Assembly: GCA_003242475.1 (NCBI GenBank)
Contig: QGUN01000001.1
Location: forward strand, 40,442-104,441
Source of the DNA: Pseudomonadota bacterium
GTDB lineage: Bacteria > Myxococcota > Myxococcia > Myxococcales > Vulgatibacteraceae
DNA length: 64,000 nt
Direction of reading: 5' to 3'
Shown: positions 40,061 through 48,547 of the stretch, piece after piece
Numbering within the stretch: the first letter of the stretch is position 1
Layout: each line of letters begins with the position of its first letter
Translations under genes and position numbers: made by a program
The notes under the pieces: model-generated
Told to the model about the DNA's origin: nothing
Database searches by the model: none
What the model saw: the letters and a program-made list of their open reading frames with translations, nothing else

Positions 40061-40942
40061 TCAGATTCCGCGGGCGCGCGTCAGGTCGGCCACCACCGAG
40101 CCGATGACGAAGTCGGCCTCCATGCGGAGGGGGATCTTCCGCTCGTCGTCGGTGAACCAGACGCGGACGTCTCGCTTGGCCTTGAAGTTGCCGTCGAAGC
40201 CGAGCTTGATGCGGGTGGCGAGGGCGCGGTAGGAGCCGGCGCCCACCTGGATGGTTTCGATTCCCTCGACCTCGCAGACGAGGTCGAAGACCTTGCTGCC
40301 GGTGAAAACGGGCACTCGCTCCACCGAGCCCGGGGCCAGCGGGCGCTGGCGGAGGGCGAGGATGGCGCCGGCGATGTCGTAGCTGCCGGAGGGGATGTCG
40401 TACTCGCGGGTGGAGCGCTCGCCGTTCCACTCCTTGTAGCGGACCACCTCGGCCCGGCCGGCATCGTGGTCCAGTCGCGAGCGGCTGCGATGGCGCTTGC
40501 CGCGCTCGTCGGCCCAGAAGTCGGCGCCGAGCACCCGACCGGTCTCGGGATCCCACCAGGTGATGAACCGGTCCCGGACCGGGTAGATGGAGTCGAAGAC
40601 GGAATCCGTCCGCGCCTGGACCACCACCGGCCAGGAGCGCACGCCGTCCCGCTCCGCCCAGGTTCCTACCTGGATCCTCGCCTGCCCGGCCTTCATGCCC
40701 AGGGCACGGATCTCGTAGACGAGCTCCTCCCCGGGGCGGAAGGGGAGGGAGGGAGCGGAATCTCGGGCGCCGACCCGCGCCTCCACGTCTTCCTCCACCT
40801 TGGCGGCTGCCGTGCCGCCGATGCACACGAGAGCCAAGGGTAGCCACAGCGTTCGAGCGCGCCACCACCTCGCGCCCGGCGCCCAGCGAAGGGCCGTCCT
40901 GGAGCCTTTCGGCCGCGATCTTTCGGTCCTTTTCGCCTGCAT
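40061..40942 (-). CDS. DUF3108 periplasmic protein (copy 2)
   Basis: A 293-residue DUF3108 paralogue of the gene at 37470-38366. An N-terminal basic segment and a hydrophobic stretch (LWLPLALVCIGGTAAA) form a signal or anchor. The domain is marked by FRPGEELVYEIRALGMKAGQARIQVG, DRFITWWDPETGRVLGADFW, GSYDIAGAILALRQRPLA and VWFTDDERKIPLRMEADFVIGSV. The ATG at 40942 follows a GAGGAGG site. It is the first gene of a three-gene minus-strand run: DUF3108 - barrel - DUF3108. Confidence 0.82.
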   Translation of the reverse strand: MQAKRTERSRPKGSRTALRWAPGARWWRARTLWLPLALVCIGGTAAAKVEEDVEARVGARDSAPSLPFRPGEELVYEIRALGMKAGQARIQVGTWAERDGVRSWPVVVQARTDSVFDSIYPVRDRFITWWDPETGRVLGADFWADERGKRHRSRSRLDHDAGRAEVVRYKEWNGERSTREYDIPSGSYDIAGAILALRQRPLAPGSVERVPVFTGSKVFDLVCEVEGIETIQVGAGSYRALATRIKLGFDGNFKAKRDVRVWFTDDERKIPLRMEADFVIGSVVADLTRARGI

Positions 40943-41113
40943 CCCGGCCTCCTCGCGCCGCGCAATCCCCCGGCCCCGTGCCGGGTTTTGCCTCGGCGCC
41001 TGCTGCATTGGACGAGGGGAGGGAACCGATCTTCAATGGCGGACCTTTCCGGGGGACCGGTCGGGCAGCCGCACGCTTGCGACGCGGCGCTCGCGCGCCA
41101 CAGCTTCGATCGC

Positions 41114-42886
41114 ATGCGCCGGTCGGCTCTCGTCTCGCTCTCGGTCCTCATGGCCTGTCAGGACGTGGCGACCGGCTCGCAGGGATTTTCCGAACCCCGC
41201 TACCGCGCCATCGCCGGCGTCTCCATGGGCGCCATCGGAGCCAGTCAGATCGGTTCGCAGAACCCGGAGCTCTTCGACGCCATCGGCGCGCTCGGTGGCC
41301 CCCTCGAACCCGAATACTTCCTGTACTACCTGGAGAACCAGCACCTCGGAGGCTTTTGCAGCGTCGAGGAGCTCGAGGCCATCGCGGGCTCCGGCTCTCC
41401 CCTCGCCCTCGAGGATCCCGAGAACCTCCCCTGCATGGAAGCGGCCCCGGCACGGCACGAGGCGGTCCTTCCCGAGCGGCGGCAGCGATTCGATCGCTGG
41501 ATCTTCGGCCGAAACGGCGGGACCTTCGACCGCGACGCCTACCTCGACCTCTTCGAGGACCTCGTCTCCGCCTACGGCAATCCCCTCTATGACGTGGAAG
41601 GGGCGCTCCCGCCGGGGCTCTCGGAGGAGGACCTGGCCGATCCGGATTTCTGCGCTTCGCCCCGGGTCCTACCGCCGATTCCGCATCCCACGCGCAACCC
41701 CGGGGGACGGTACCCCTCGGTGACCTTCTGCGACGGAGGGACGCCGCGCGCCTTCTGCGCCGAGACGGGTCGGGTGGTGGACCGCTGCCGCGAGCCGGAC
41801 GTGGAGGCGGCGTGCGCAGACGAGGGGGGCGTCGAATTCGCCACCTCCCGGACCAACCCGAGCCTGTGGGCGGAGAACGCCGCCGCCCTCGAGCCCTGCG
41901 CCAAGCGGACCCGACCCGTGCCCTTCGCCCTCGGGGTGGACGTCAACGGCAACGGCCGGCGGGACCTGGGCGAGCCAGTTGCCGTCGCAGCCTCCTTCTC
42001 GTCGGACTCGGCTCGTCAGCGCCTCCTCTCCCTCGATCCCGCACGCCTGCTCGCGGTCCGGGGCGAGGCGGGCCGGCGGATGGCCTTCTACCTGGACGCC
42101 GGGATCCGCGACGTCTTTCAGTTCGACGTCCACGCCGCGCGTCTATTCGAACGCCTGCGCGAGGGCGCGCCCGGATCCCGTCGCTACGATGGAATCGGTT
42201 CCTTTCCCGGATCGCCGGCATCCGAGGACGATTTCCGGCCCCTTCTCCTGGGCCCGGAGGACCTGCCAAAGCGGATGCTCTACCTCTACGGCGATCCGGC
42301 GGCCTCGGAGGCGGAGATCGCGCTGGGCGACGGTGACCACGTGGGAACGTCCCGCCAGGTCCTCAACCGCCTCCTGCTCTTTCTCCGCTGGATCTCGCTG
42401 CGCTGGTCGGAGCTGCCCGACCCGCCCTCCGACACCTCCTCGTTCTTCTCGCGGGCGCGCTCGCTGCGGTACTTCTCGCCCGCGCTCGGCGCGGAGCGGG
42501 ATTACGCGGTGATCCTGCCGCCTGGCTACGACGCGCCGGAGAACCGGGAGGTTCGCTACCCGGTTCTCTTTCTCCTCCACGGCTACGGGCAGAAGGCGGC
42601 CGGCCCCGGTGGTTTCTGGGAGAGCTTTCTCCTCGTGGACGGCTGGATGGCGGCCGGCGAGATCCGGAAGATGATCCTCGTCTTCGTCTCGGGCCGCTGC
42701 TGCCAGACGAATGCCGACACCGGCGAGCTTCGCTGCCTGGAGACCGCCGCCGAGGGTTTCGTGCCCGAGTGCCGCTCCGGCACCTTCTACGCGCGCTCGG
42801 CGCGGACCGGCCGCGACTACGCCGGCGCGGTGCTCGACCTGGTCCGACACGTGGACCAGGAGTTCCGCACCCTCTCGACGGATTAG
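41114..42886 (+). CDS. Lipoprotein esterase with apparently permuted alpha/beta-hydrolase order
   Basis: A 590-residue lipoprotein (MRRSALVSLSVLMAC, lipobox LMAC). The nucleophile-elbow segment YRAIAGVSMGAIGASQIGSQNPELFDAIGALGG comes at residues about 30-60, right after the signal. A candidate His segment GDGDHVGTSRQVLNRLLLFLRW is in the middle. The strands that normally come first in this esterase family (YAVILPPGYD, RYPVLFLLHGYGQ, KMILVFVSG) lie near the C-terminus, which ends HVDQEFRTLSTD. In ordinary esterases that last piece directly precedes the SMG motif. So the order looks circularly permuted, or two half-domains are complementary. A cysteine-rich middle region (FCDGGTPRAFCAETGRVVDRC) may be disulphide-bonded. 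Confidence 0.75.
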   Translation: MRRSALVSLSVLMACQDVATGSQGFSEPRYRAIAGVSMGAIGASQIGSQNPELFDAIGALGGPLEPEYFLYYLENQHLGGFCSVEELEAIAGSGSPLALEDPENLPCMEAAPARHEAVLPERRQRFDRWIFGRNGGTFDRDAYLDLFEDLVSAYGNPLYDVEGALPPGLSEEDLADPDFCASPRVLPPIPHPTRNPGGRYPSVTFCDGGTPRAFCAETGRVVDRCREPDVEAACADEGGVEFATSRTNPSLWAENAAALEPCAKRTRPVPFALGVDVNGNGRRDLGEPVAVAASFSSDSARQRLLSLDPARLLAVRGEAGRRMAFYLDAGIRDVFQFDVHAARLFERLREGAPGSRRYDGIGSFPGSPASEDDFRPLLLGPEDLPKRMLYLYGDPAASEAEIALGDGDHVGTSRQVLNRLLLFLRWISLRWSELPDPPSDTSSFFSRARSLRYFSPALGAERDYAVILPPGYDAPENREVRYPVLFLLHGYGQKAAGPGGFWESFLLVDGWMAAGEIRKMILVFVSGRCCQTNADTGELRCLETAAEGFVPECRSGTFYARSARTGRDYAGAVLDLVRHVDQEFRTLSTD

Positions 42887-42926
42887 AGTTTACTTTGCCC
42901 GCGCAGGCGAGCAGTCTCATGGGTTC

Positions 42927-44813
42927 ATGAGAGGTCGGCCATCCACGGCGGGGCAGGTGCGGTGCGGGGCCCTGATCGCGCTCCTCCTCGTCGGGTTGGC
43001 CTGCCGGTGCGAGGCGCCCGAGTCCCGAACGCTCTTCGTCGTCCACGCCGGCGACATGGAAGGGGAACTCCTCCCGCGCGAGGGCGAGGGAGGAATCGCC
43101 CGCTTCTCCGCGCTCGTCCGGGCCTTGCGCGACCTCGATCCCGAGCGGACGCTGGTCGTGGCGGCCGGAGATACCTTCATGCCCGGGCCGGCGCTGGGGG
43201 TGCGGCTGGAGGGACTTCCGGCGGTGGCGCTCGCGCACCGCGACCTGGCCATCGACGCCTCCGCTCTCGGCAACCACGAGTTCGACGTGGGCGAATCCTT
43301 CCTCGACGAGATCCTCGCGGCTTCGCCCTTCCCATTCCTCTCCGCCACGGTCTTCTTCGAGGGCGGCCCGCTCGGCGAGCGCCAGGTCCGGGTGGGGGCG
43401 GGACCGACGCCGTGGGCGGAGGAGTCGAGCGGGATGGTTCTCAGCCGAGCCCGGCGCTGCATGGGCCGGCTGGAAAAGACGCGCGACGGCCATGTCTGCC
43501 GCGGCTTCGCGGTTGGCCTGGTGGGAGCGACCACCGACCGGCTGGAGACCGTCGCCTCGGTGGTCCCGCGGGCCCGCAGCCTACCGGACCTGGATGCCGT
43601 GGTCCGCGCCATCCAGCAGGAGGTGGACCGGCTGGATGCCGAGGGGATCGACATCGTCGTTCTTCTCTCGCATCTGCAAGGGGCGCACCGCGACCTGGAG
43701 CTCGTGGAGCGCGGGCTCCGCGGCGTCGACGTGATCGTCTCGGGAGGAGGAGACGATCGTCTGGCGGACCCGGGACACCGGCTCCTGACCCGCGACGAAC
43801 CCTCTCCGCTCTGCGCGGGCGCCGCGCCCACCTGCTACCCGCTTCGGCGCAGGGCGGCGGACGGCGCACCCGTCCTCGTGGTGGCCACCGACGGCCAGTA
43901 CCGCTACGTGGGCCGACTGGGACTGGAATTCGACCGGCGGGGGCGGGTGCGCCGCGTCCTTCCCGACTCGGCTCCTTGGCCCGTCGACGACCGCTCCCTG
44001 GAGACGCTCGGCGCCGCCCCGGATGCGCGCGCCCGCGCCCTGGAGGAGGAACTGAAGAAGACCTTCGAGCCGGCGCGCGAGGTGGTGGCCCATACGCGGC
44101 GCTGGTTGAACGGCGAGCGGGAGGATGCGCGCAACCGCGAGACGAATCTGGGCGTGCTCACCGCCGATTCGCTGGTCCACGCTGCGCGGTCGCGAGGGCT
44201 GGCGGCGGACATCGGCCTGCGCAACGGCGGGAGCATCCGGACCTCCATCGGGCCGAGGGAACTCGGGGGAATGGCCGCCCCCATCCATCGTTACGACGTG
44301 GATACGAGCTTGCGCTTCGACGACGCGGTGGTGGTGGTCCAGACCACCCATCGTGTGCTCAAGGAGACCCTCGAGGCGGGGCTGCGCGGGGTGGGTACGG
44401 GCCGCGGCGGCTTTCCCCACCTCGATTCGAACGCCGTGCTGGTCTTCGACCCCTCGTATCCGGAGCAGGTCCGCGGCGCCGACGGGAGCATCGCCCGGCC
44501 GGGCGAAAGGGTGCGCGAGCTCCGCTACCGCCGCGGGGACGGCTCGGTGGTGACCGTGGTCTCGGACGGGCGGCTTGTCGAGCCGGACGCCTCGATCGCC
44601 GTGGCCACCCTCGACTACGTGGCGCGCGGGGGCGATGGCTATTTCCCGCGCGATGCCGGCGAGATGGAGATCGCCTTCGTGGGGGAGGAGCCCCTGCGCG
44701 AGCGCGCCGCCCTGATCGAATATCTTCGCTCGGAAGCCTGGCAGGAGGGGTTGTCCTACGAGGATCCGCCGCGAAAGGCGCTGGCCGTGGTGGCGGAGGA
44801 AGGGCGTCAGTAG
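42927..44813 (+). CDS. 5'-nucleotidase/UshA-family lipoprotein
   Basis: A 628-residue secreted metallophosphoesterase. A signal ends near ALIALLLVGLACRC, suggesting a lipoprotein. The N-terminal calcineurin-like domain contains VVHAGDMEGE, VVAAGDTFMPG, ALGNHEFDVG and VVLLSHLQGAHRD. The C-terminal 5'-nucleotidase domain contains RETNLGVLTADSL, GLRNGGSIRTSI and TLDYVARGGDGYF. It probably hydrolyses nucleotides or related phosphoesters in the periplasm or at the surface. The first metal motif is H-x-GDM rather than the usual D-x-H-x-x, a possible change in metal binding. It overlaps the convergent protease-barrel gene by 7 bp. Confidence 0.85.
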   Translation: MRGRPSTAGQVRCGALIALLLVGLACRCEAPESRTLFVVHAGDMEGELLPREGEGGIARFSALVRALRDLDPERTLVVAAGDTFMPGPALGVRLEGLPAVALAHRDLAIDASALGNHEFDVGESFLDEILAASPFPFLSATVFFEGGPLGERQVRVGAGPTPWAEESSGMVLSRARRCMGRLEKTRDGHVCRGFAVGLVGATTDRLETVASVVPRARSLPDLDAVVRAIQQEVDRLDAEGIDIVVLLSHLQGAHRDLELVERGLRGVDVIVSGGGDDRLADPGHRLLTRDEPSPLCAGAAPTCYPLRRRAADGAPVLVVATDGQYRYVGRLGLEFDRRGRVRRVLPDSAPWPVDDRSLETLGAAPDARARALEEELKKTFEPAREVVAHTRRWLNGEREDARNRETNLGVLTADSLVHAARSRGLAADIGLRNGGSIRTSIGPRELGGMAAPIHRYDVDTSLRFDDAVVVVQTTHRVLKETLEAGLRGVGTGRGGFPHLDSNAVLVFDPSYPEQVRGADGSIARPGERVRELRYRRGDGSVVTVVSDGRLVEPDASIAVATLDYVARGGDGYFPRDAGEMEIAFVGEEPLRERAALIEYLRSEAWQEGLSYEDPPRKALAVVAEEGRQ

Positions 44814-47800
44814 CGGAGGCGAAGCGCCAGGTTGGAGACCCAGCCGTCCGCCGGCAAGAGCGGCCCGATCTGGATGGGCAGGCCGAAGAGGAGGCGGAAG
44901 GCGAGGGGGCCGGCGAGGAAGTCCACTCCGAAGAGCACGTCGAAAGCCCGGTTTTCCCAGAGCTCGTCCGGGTGCTGGGAGACGCCGCCGAAGTCGGCGC
45001 CCGCCACGCCGCGCAGGCCTTCGAAGAGCGCTACGCGCACCAGCCAGTCCAGCGGGAAGCTCAGCTCGAGGTTGGAGACGTAGTAGTAGCGTCCGATCAG
45101 GCGGAAGTCGTCGAAGTAGAAGCCGCGGAGGTTGTCGACGCTGGAGACGTAGAACTGCCGGGCGAAGCGGTTCTCGTTGGCGGCGCCGCCCGCGAGCCGG
45201 AGCCAGATCGTCGTTCGTCCTCCGAGGTGGACGGTGTGCTGGAGGTCCAGCTCGGTCCAGGTGTGGAAGGCCGCTCCCTCTGCGGCGCGCTCCGGCAGCA
45301 TGCCTCCACCGAGGACGAGAAAGGCGCTCGACCCGCCGATGGGCCCCACGCGCGGGTGGATGCGCGTGGTGTCGTAGCCGAGGCCGAGGCTGAGCAGCAC
45401 CTGCGGCTCGATGCCGCCCGTCCTCTGCTCCCACTCGGCGCGCCTTTCGCCGGTGCGGTCGGTGAAGCGATCGCGGCTGACCCCCTCGAGGGTCAGCAAG
45501 AGATCCGCCCGACGGAAGCGGTCGAAGGGGTAGGTGATCCCGCCGAGCACGCCGAACTCGCGCTCCAGGTAGAAATCCGGGGCGTCGGGGAAGGCGGGCG
45601 TGGCGAAGGTCTGGTCGCGGCGCGGTTGGAAGGTGTGGAAGGCGCCGGCGATCCAGCCGAGGCGGTGGGTGCGATCGATGAAGAGAGCGTGCGCGTCGGT
45701 GAAATCCCAGCTGCCGTACATGGCGAGCTGAAGCGCGAGCGTCTTGTCTCGCAGAAGATCCGAGAAGGCGATGCCGCCCACGGCGAAGGATTGCGTCCCC
45801 ACCGCCAACGCGCCCACGTCCAGGCCGAAATTCTGGAAGGGGCGGTAGTCCGGTGCGTCGTCGGGCAAGGGCAGGCGGGGTAGAGGACGAGGTGCGGGAT
45901 CGTAGAAGGGATCGATGGGCGGTCGCGGATCGAGCTTGCGGATCGAGGCGGGCGGTACGCGCACCAGTCGGAAGCGCCCGCCGTGGACGAGGATGCCGTA
46001 GAGACTTCCGTCCGCTCCGACCGCCGGCGAGCGGATCTGGGTGGGGACGTCGGTGAGCCGGTAGGCCACCCCCTCCTCGACGCGGTGGAGATCCCAGCGG
46101 CCGCCGCGGTCCGATGCGAAGAGGAGGCCGTCCGGCGTGGCGATCGGAGACTCCTTGAGGGAGCGGTCCGCGACCACGAGTCGACGGTCGCCGGTTTCGG
46201 GATCGAGGAGGTAGATGTTCGTATCCCCCTCCGGCGCCTCGTCGGATACGAGGTAGATGCCCTCCTCGGCCCAGTGCAGCCCGCTCTCGGAGTAGGCGCC
46301 GCGGCTGAGCTGGCGGATCTCGGAGAGGCGGCCCTCGGTGGGCAGCACGTAGATCTCCTTGAAGCCGCTCTGGTCGACCGCCGCGAAGGCGATGCGGGTG
46401 CCGTCCGGAGAGAAGGCCGGGTAGCCCGCCTCGAGGATGCCCATGCGCACCAGCTCGAAGCTGCGACGGTCCTCGATTCGGTAGGGCTCCTTCGCGTCCT
46501 TCGGATTTCGTTCCAGGCGGGCCACGTGCAGCACGTCGCCCGCGCCGGCGCGCCCGATCCAGGCGATCCGGCCATTGCCCAGGGCGAAGCTGAGGCGGGT
46601 GACGAGGTGGAGGGTCTCCAGGCCCGGTCGCGCATCGAGGGCCACGAGCTGATGGCGGCTCGGATCGCGCGCGTCCACGAGGAAGAGCGAGCCGCGCCCC
46701 ATCTCCCGGTCCACGCCCCGCACCAGGAGCGTCTCGCCGTCCGGCGAGCTGACCACCGCCTCGGGCTCGTAGGGAAGGCCGGATACCAGGGCCAGGCCGG
46801 GGATCCGGGTGGAGGCCTGATCGTAGGCTGGCAAGTAGCGGCGCTTCAGCCAGTCGTGAAAGAGATGGTCCACCTCCTCGGCCGAGAGGCCCGTGGCGGT
46901 CTCCACCAGCTGGACGAAGCCCAGGCGCTGGTTCGCGGGCTGGGTGGGGTCTCCGCCCATGGCGTGGGTGTTGCGGAGCATCCAGAGGAGGGTTTCGCGG
47001 CCGAAGACCGAGCCGAGGAAGGCCACGCGCACCTGGCCCAACTTGTAGGTGTGCACGTAGCCCATGGGGAAGTCGGAGAAGAAGGAGGGGATCAGGTAGC
47101 CCATGAAGGGATCCGCCTCGTAGAGCAGATCCCGCGCCCAGGCCTCCGCCTCCGGATCGAGTCCGGGGAGGGCGGGGCCGGCTGCGCCCCGGGGCGGGGG
47201 GCCGGGTTTCGCGTCGGGGTCGAGGCCGCCGTAGGCGGCATACTCGGCGAGCCCTTCGATGAACCAGAGGGGGAACCCCCCGAGGTTCGGAACGCCGTCC
47301 TGCTCTTCGGCGGCGGAGCGCACGAGCTGGACGGTGAACTCGTGCGCCAGCTCGTGCGCCGAGGTGTGGCGGTACTGCTCCAGATCCCCGAAGAAGGGCA
47401 GCGAAAGCGTGAGGTCGGCCGGGCTGGTCACGCCCAGCGTCCCCTCCGAGATGGAGAAGGCGTTGGTCGCCTGGAACTCGAACTGGGTGGCGTAGAGGAT
47501 GTAGGGGATCACCCGCTCGGGGACGTATTCGAAGGCGGTGGAGAGGCGGACGTACTGGTCGCGGATGATCGCCGCGGCGATCTCGGCGGCGCGCTCCTCG
47601 GACTCGTAGTAATAAAGTCGAACACCGGCGCCCGGCAGATGCGGAAGCAGGATCTCCTTGAACTCGAAGCCGTACCAGCGGACGCGGTTCTGGCCGGGCC
47701 GGCGCGGGAGGACGTAGACGTCCTCGAGGACGGCGGCGCCGTCCTGCGGCGCGTGCAGCCGCATCCCCGGATGGCCATTGCCTCCCCGTTCCTTGGCGCC

Positions 47801-47908
47801 AAAGGGAAGGCGGTGGGCCAGGGCGGCGTCGGCGAGAAGCAGCGCCACGAGCGCAGGGAGAAGCGGGATCCTTTTCGCCCACCTCCTCCGGGAAAGCGAA
47901 ACCGGCAC
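44807..47908 (-). CDS. Secreted HExxH protease - propeller - outer-membrane barrel fusion
   Basis: A 1033-residue protein in three parts. After a signal peptide (to about residue 31), residues about 80-370 form a gluzincin-like domain with HTSAHELAHEF (HELAH at 185-189) and FIEGLAEYAAYGG, which provides the downstream glutamate. Residues about 375-700 contain TolB/PD40-like propeller repeats (VVSSPDGETLLV, PAFSPDGTRIAFAAV, LFASDRGGRWDLHRV). The last third resembles an Omp85/surface-antigen barrel (FYVSSVDNLRGFYFDDFRLIGRYYYVSNLELSF) and ends in LRLRY. It would expose or anchor a protease at the outer membrane. The only start is GTG 47908. Confidence 0.8.
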   Translation of the reverse strand: MPVSLSRRRWAKRIPLLPALVALLLADAALAHRLPFGAKERGGNGHPGMRLHAPQDGAAVLEDVYVLPRRPGQNRVRWYGFEFKEILLPHLPGAGVRLYYYESEERAAEIAAAIIRDQYVRLSTAFEYVPERVIPYILYATQFEFQATNAFSISEGTLGVTSPADLTLSLPFFGDLEQYRHTSAHELAHEFTVQLVRSAAEEQDGVPNLGGFPLWFIEGLAEYAAYGGLDPDAKPGPPPRGAAGPALPGLDPEAEAWARDLLYEADPFMGYLIPSFFSDFPMGYVHTYKLGQVRVAFLGSVFGRETLLWMLRNTHAMGGDPTQPANQRLGFVQLVETATGLSAEEVDHLFHDWLKRRYLPAYDQASTRIPGLALVSGLPYEPEAVVSSPDGETLLVRGVDREMGRGSLFLVDARDPSRHQLVALDARPGLETLHLVTRLSFALGNGRIAWIGRAGAGDVLHVARLERNPKDAKEPYRIEDRRSFELVRMGILEAGYPAFSPDGTRIAFAAVDQSGFKEIYVLPTEGRLSEIRQLSRGAYSESGLHWAEEGIYLVSDEAPEGDTNIYLLDPETGDRRLVVADRSLKESPIATPDGLLFASDRGGRWDLHRVEEGVAYRLTDVPTQIRSPAVGADGSLYGILVHGGRFRLVRVPPASIRKLDPRPPIDPFYDPAPRPLPRLPLPDDAPDYRPFQNFGLDVGALAVGTQSFAVGGIAFSDLLRDKTLALQLAMYGSWDFTDAHALFIDRTHRLGWIAGAFHTFQPRRDQTFATPAFPDAPDFYLEREFGVLGGITYPFDRFRRADLLLTLEGVSRDRFTDRTGERRAEWEQRTGGIEPQVLLSLGLGYDTTRIHPRVGPIGGSSAFLVLGGGMLPERAAEGAAFHTWTELDLQHTVHLGGRTTIWLRLAGGAANENRFARQFYVSSVDNLRGFYFDDFRLIGRYYYVSNLELSFPLDWLVRVALFEGLRGVAGADFGGVSQHPDELWENRAFDVLFGVDFLAGPLAFRLLFGLPIQIGPLLPADGWVSNLALRLRY

Positions 47909-47962
47909 CCGGTTACGCTAGGGAGGCCCGAAGGGCGCGGCAATCGCGGGCGAAAAGCGCGC

Positions 47963-48547
47963 TCATCCCCTCCGGTGCGCCCCGCTGCGCAGTCTTTCGA
48001 GGCATTCGGCCAGTGGCAGGCCGACCACGTTGGTATAGGAGCCGTGGATCTCCCGCACGAAACCCGCGGCGCCACCCTGGATGGCGTAGGCCCCTGCCTT
48101 GTCCATCGGCTCGCCGGTCTTCACGTAGGCACGGATCTCCTCCGCGCCCAAGGGGCGGAAGACCACCTCCGTGCTCACGTGGAAGGTCTCGTCCCGGTCT
48201 GGCCCGAGCAGGCAGACACCGGTGACGACGCGGTGGGCGCGCCCCGAGAGCAGCTCCAGCATCTTTTCGGCCTCGGCGGGGCTTTTCGGCTTGCCCAGGA
48301 TGCGGTCGTCCACCGCCACCACCGTATCGGCCGCGAGGACGAGGGAGCCGGGTCGACGCGCGAAGACATCGAATGCCTTGGCCCTCGCCAACCGCATGGC
48401 GGCATGCGCGGGATCCTCGCCGGGAACGTGCTCCTCGACCGCGCGCGAGGGCTCGACCTCGAAGTCGAGGCCGGCGGAGGCAAGCAGTTGTTGGCGCCTC
48501 GGTGATGCCGATGCGAGAATGAAGCCGCGGATCGATCTGCCAGCCAT
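47963..48547 (-). CDS. maf: Maf-family nucleotide pyrophosphatase
   Basis: A 194-residue Maf protein that hydrolyses non-canonical or canonical nucleoside triphosphates (dTTP/UTP or m7GTP type). Motifs are FILASASPRRQQLL, VLAADTVVAVDDRILGKPKS, HRVVTGVCL, and YAIQGGAAGFVREIHGSYTNVVGLPL. The Gln in AIQGGAA is characteristic of the YhdE-like (dTTPase/UTPase) branch. Its start codon shares the same CCATGG palindrome with the start codon of the divergent GGDEF gene. The N-terminal ten residues before the first motif are slightly longer than usual. Confidence 0.93.
   Translation of the reverse strand: MAGRSIRGFILASASPRRQQLLASAGLDFEVEPSRAVEEHVPGEDPAHAAMRLARAKAFDVFARRPGSLVLAADTVVAVDDRILGKPKSPAEAEKMLELLSGRAHRVVTGVCLLGPDRDETFHVSTEVVFRPLGAEEIRAYVKTGEPMDKAGAYAIQGGAAGFVREIHGSYTNVVGLPLAECLERLRSGAHRRG

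Noticed and set aside
42919-42930. ATG at 42919 as nucleotidase start
   Set aside because: It runs into TGA after three codons. The ATG at 42927 is in the correct frame and leads into a signal peptide.
43581-47882. A 1433-codon open frame on the minus strand
   Set aside because: It is the shadow of the protease-barrel gene and the antisense of the nucleotidase gene. Composition is Arg/Pro/Ala-rich without domains, as expected from an off-frame reading of GC-rich coding DNA.
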